NCBI GenBank assembly: GCA_900319505.1
Contig: ONOV01000112.1
Location: 1 to 7,723 of the forward strand
Length of the DNA: 7,723 bases
Direction: 5' to 3'
DNA from: an uncultured Erysipelotrichaceae bacterium
GTDB lineage: Bacteria; Bacillota_I; Bacilli_A; Erysipelotrichales; Erysipelotrichaceae
The notes beneath the pieces are model-generated. The model searched no databases. It saw only the letters and a list, made by a program, of their open reading frames with translations, and was not told where the DNA came from. Below, piece by piece: positions 5,969 to 7,723 of the stretch (positions within the stretch are counted from its first letter, which is position 1; each line of letters begins with the position of its first letter). The position numbers and the translations under genes were made by a program.

Positions 5969-5992
5969 ACATTGCGTAATGTACGATATAAT
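5969..5992 (+). promoter_or_regulatory. glgC promoter with a palindrome in the -35 region
   Basis: A perfect -10, TATAAT, is at 5987-5992, giving a start near 6000 and a ~30-base leader before glgC. The expected -35 position (about 5964-5969) reads ATGCCA, a poor match, so the promoter may need an activator. Between them lies ACATT (5969-5973) inverted as AATGT (5978-5982) around GCGT. This 14-bp palindrome with one mismatched pair sits where a regulator would contact the promoter. The -10 is clear; the operator role is inferred. Confidence 0.5.
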
Positions 5993-6030
5993 GTAAGCGA
6001 ATTCAATGGTTATTCAGGAGGCAATATATA

Positions 6031-7164
6031 ATGAGAGCTAATACCATGGCGGCCATGATTCTTGCGGGAGGCAGAGGTTCCCGTCTTTTGGATCTGACCA
6101 AGAAAGTCGCAAAGCCGGCTGTCCATTTCGGCGGAAAATATCGGATTATCGACTTCCCCCTCAGCAACTGCGCTAATTCTGGCATTTCAACGGTAGGCGT
6201 ACTTACTCAGTATGAGTCTGTTATTCTGAATGCATATGTAGCCAAGGACCAGTTCTGGGGTCTTGATACAAATGACGGCGGTGTTTATGTTCTGACACCG
6301 CGTGAAAGAGATACGAAGGGCCTGGAAGTTTACAGAGGCACCGCAGATGCGATCACCGCCAACCTGGACTTCCTGGATCAGATCAATCCTGAGTATGTTC
6401 TGATTCTTTCCGGCGACCACATCTACAAGATGAATTATGACAAGATGCTGGCTTATCATAAGGAAAAGATGGCGGATGCGACCATCGCTGTTCTGCAGGT
6501 TTCCCTGAAGGAAGCGACACGTTTCGGTATCATGAACTGTGATAAGGATGACATGATTGAAGAGTTTGAAGAGAAGCCTGCTCATCCAAAGAGCAACCTG
6601 GCTTCCATGGGTATCTATATCTTCACCTATAAGACATTGAGAAAGTATCTTCTGGCGGATGATAAGGATCCTGATTCCAATCATGACTTCGGCAAGGATA
6701 TCATTCCTGCTTACCTGAGAGACAACAGACGTCTGGCAGCATATCGCTTCAAGGGCTATTGGAAGGATGTAGGAACAGTTGATTCGCTCTGGGAATCCAA
6801 TATGGATCTTCTGAAGAAGAATTCTCCGCTGGATCTTGGCGATCAGAGCTGGAAGATCTATACCGAGGATGTCAACGCACTGCCGCAGTATATCGGCGAA
6901 GAGGCCAAGATTGAAAATGCCTATATTACCCAGGGTTCGGTTGTATTAGGTGAAGTCAGAAATTCTGTTCTTGGTACGAACTGTGTAGTCGGCAAGGGTG
7001 CTCAGGTTGTTGATTCTGTCATTCAGCCGGGTGCCAAGATCGGCGAAGGCGCCAAGGTTACCAGATGCATTGTGGCGGATGATGTGGAAGTTGCCCCGGG
7101 TGCTGTTGTGGGAAGCGCTGACAGCGAACATATTGAACTGGTTGCGAAGAAGTACGTGGAGTGA
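6031..7164 (+). CDS. glgC: Glucose-1-phosphate adenylyltransferase, catalytic subunit GlgC
   Basis: Makes ADP-glucose and pyrophosphate from ATP and glucose-1-phosphate, the committed step of bacterial glycogen synthesis in the cytoplasm. The 377 residues are typical for Bacillota GlgC and shorter than the 431 of E. coli. The nucleotide loop LAGGRGSRL is at 11-19, followed by [15 protein letters not shown] at 28-42. YRGTADA is at 101-107. SGDHIY at 127-132 supplies the catalytic metal-binding Asp129. EEFEEKP (177-183) holds the glucose-1-phosphate-binding Lys182. GYWKDVGT is at 242-249. From ~285 the chain becomes left-handed beta-helix hexapeptide repeats, the subunit contact domain. The start is clear: AGGAGG at 6016-6021, 9 bases before the ATG, and a TATAAT at 5987. 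glgD follows 17 bases after the stop, and the two are expected to form a mixed tetramer. Confidence 0.97.
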   Translation: MRANTMAAMILAGGRGSRLLDLTKKVAKPAVHFGGKYRIIDFPLSNCANSGISTVGVLTQYESVILNAYVAKDQFWGLDTNDGGVYVLTPRERDTKGLEVYRGTADAITANLDFLDQINPEYVLILSGDHIYKMNYDKMLAYHKEKMADATIAVLQVSLKEATRFGIMNCDKDDMIEEFEEKPAHPKSNLASMGIYIFTYKTLRKYLLADDKDPDSNHDFGKDIIPAYLRDNRRLAAYRFKGYWKDVGTVDSLWESNMDLLKKNSPLDLGDQSWKIYTEDVNALPQYIGEEAKIENAYITQGSVVLGEVRNSVLGTNCVVGKGAQVVDSVIQPGAKIGEGAKVTRCIVADDVEVAPGAVVGSADSEHIELVAKKYVE

Positions 7165-7165
7165 G

Positions 7166-7171
7166 AAGGAG
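7166..7171 (+). promoter_or_regulatory. Ribosome binding site favouring the glgD start at 7182
   Basis: AAGGAG lies just after the glgC stop. It is 10 bases before ATG 7182 but only 1 base before the in-frame ATG at 7173, which is too close to work. The start at 7182 (MKALGIVYF) is therefore preferred over 7173 (MSDMKALG). Confidence 0.65.
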
Positions 7172-7181
7172 TATGAGTGAC

Positions 7182-7723
7182 ATGAAGGCTTTAGGTATTG
7201 TTTATTTCGAAGGCAGCACTGCGAATGTCGAGGGTCTTGGCGACTACAGACCGGTAGCAGCGATGTCATTCATGGGACGCTATCGCGTTATCGACTTCAT
7301 TCTCAGTGACATGACCAATTCCGGTATTGACAATGTGCAGGTTTACTGCAAGGAAAAGCCGCGCAATCTGATTGAACACCTGGGATCCGGACAGCATTAC
7401 AACATCAACTCCAAGAGAGGCAAGCTGAGAATTCTCTATGGTGAGAAGAACTTCTCCTCTCCGGTCTACAACCATGATGTTGCCAACTACATGCTCAACA
7501 TGCAGTATATTGAGGAAGATCCCAATCCGTATGTTGTTCTGGCACCGAGCTACTTCATCTACAGCATTGACTTCAATGCCGTTCTGCAGCAGCACATTGA
7601 TTCCGGTGCAGATGTAACCGTACTGTATACCAATACAACCGATGCCAAGAGAGCTTATCTTGGCTGCGATGTACTGGATCTCGATAAGGAAAAGAAAGTC
7701 ACCGGCTTTGAGAAAAACAGAGG
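7182..7723 (+). CDS. glgD: Glycogen biosynthesis protein GlgD, N-terminal part (runs off the window)
   Basis: A GlgC paralogue found in Bacillota that acts as the regulatory partner of GlgC in ADP-glucose synthesis. Only 180 codons are present; the full protein is usually about 370 residues, so roughly half is missing at the window edge. The nucleotidyltransferase fold is recognisable from MGRYRVIDFILSDMTNSGI (31-49), equivalent to [19 protein letters not shown] of GlgC. Active-site pieces are gone: there is no GGRGSRL loop near the N-terminus, the SGDHIY motif reads APSYFIY (121-127) with Ser123 in place of the catalytic Asp, and FEEKP is FEKNR. This is the pattern expected of GlgD and indicates a non-catalytic subunit. 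It is co-transcribed with glgC, with glgA or glgB genes likely further downstream. An alternative start at 7173 would add three residues. Confidence 0.92.
   Translation, partial: MKALGIVYFEGSTANVEGLGDYRPVAAMSFMGRYRVIDFILSDMTNSGIDNVQVYCKEKPRNLIEHLGSGQHYNINSKRGKLRILYGEKNFSSPVYNHDVANYMLNMQYIEEDPNPYVVLAPSYFIYSIDFNAVLQQHIDSGADVTVLYTNTTDAKRAYLGCDVLDLDKEKKVTGFEKNR

Noticed and set aside
6187..6684. A 165-codon minus-strand frame opposite glgC
   Set aside because: Shadow of glgC; no motif, no ribosome site and no promoter.
7173..7181. ATG 7173 as the glgD start
   Set aside because: Only one base separates it from AAGGAG; ATG 7182 has a workable spacing.

Overview
The window reads as chromosomal DNA of a Gram-positive Bacillota (Firmicutes). 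The evidence is strong AGGAG-type ribosome binding sites, compact intrinsic terminators with T-tracts, a GlgC/GlgD glycogen pair, an ammonium transporter fused to a PII protein, and an exported peptidase with a C-terminal membrane anchor. By eye the base composition is moderate. The narrower lineage is a guess; an Erysipelotrichia- or Clostridia-like gut bacterium would fit.

Layout. Positions 1-188 hold the tail of an upstream gene, its terminator, and a short stretch resembling the last ~33 codons of a MetI-type ABC permease. This remnant stops 2 bases before a peptide-methionine (S)-S-oxide reductase gene (msrA, 189-1031, +), which carries an unusual N-terminal GNAT-like domain. A strong bidirectional terminator (1042-1093) separates msrA from the convergent amt-PII fusion gene (1102-2838, -). 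Upstream of amt is an inverted repeat that matches the GlnR/TnrA box except for a spacer one base short. To its right, on the + strand, come a possible 63-codon gene (2913-3104), ung for uracil-DNA glycosylase (3101-3778), and a secreted, membrane-anchored DUF885-type metallopeptidase (3842-5728) closed by a good terminator (5753-5785). About 245 bases without a secure gene follow and lead to the glgC promoter. Then come glgC (6031-7164) and the start of glgD (7182 to the window end), which make ADP-glucose for glycogen synthesis.

Functionally this is mostly a set of independent housekeeping and nutrient genes: protein repair, ammonium uptake and nitrogen sensing, DNA repair, extracellular peptide hydrolysis and glycogen storage. 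Only glgC and glgD clearly work together as subunits of one enzyme. No mobile element, CRISPR array, tRNA or rRNA was seen. I found no convincing new multi-gene system. The most notable points are the Amt-PII fusion, whose PII domain lacks the uridylylation tyrosine but keeps the pore-plugging arginine; the GNAT-MsrA fusion; the permease remnant at the left edge; and three palindromes placed at or inside likely promoters.
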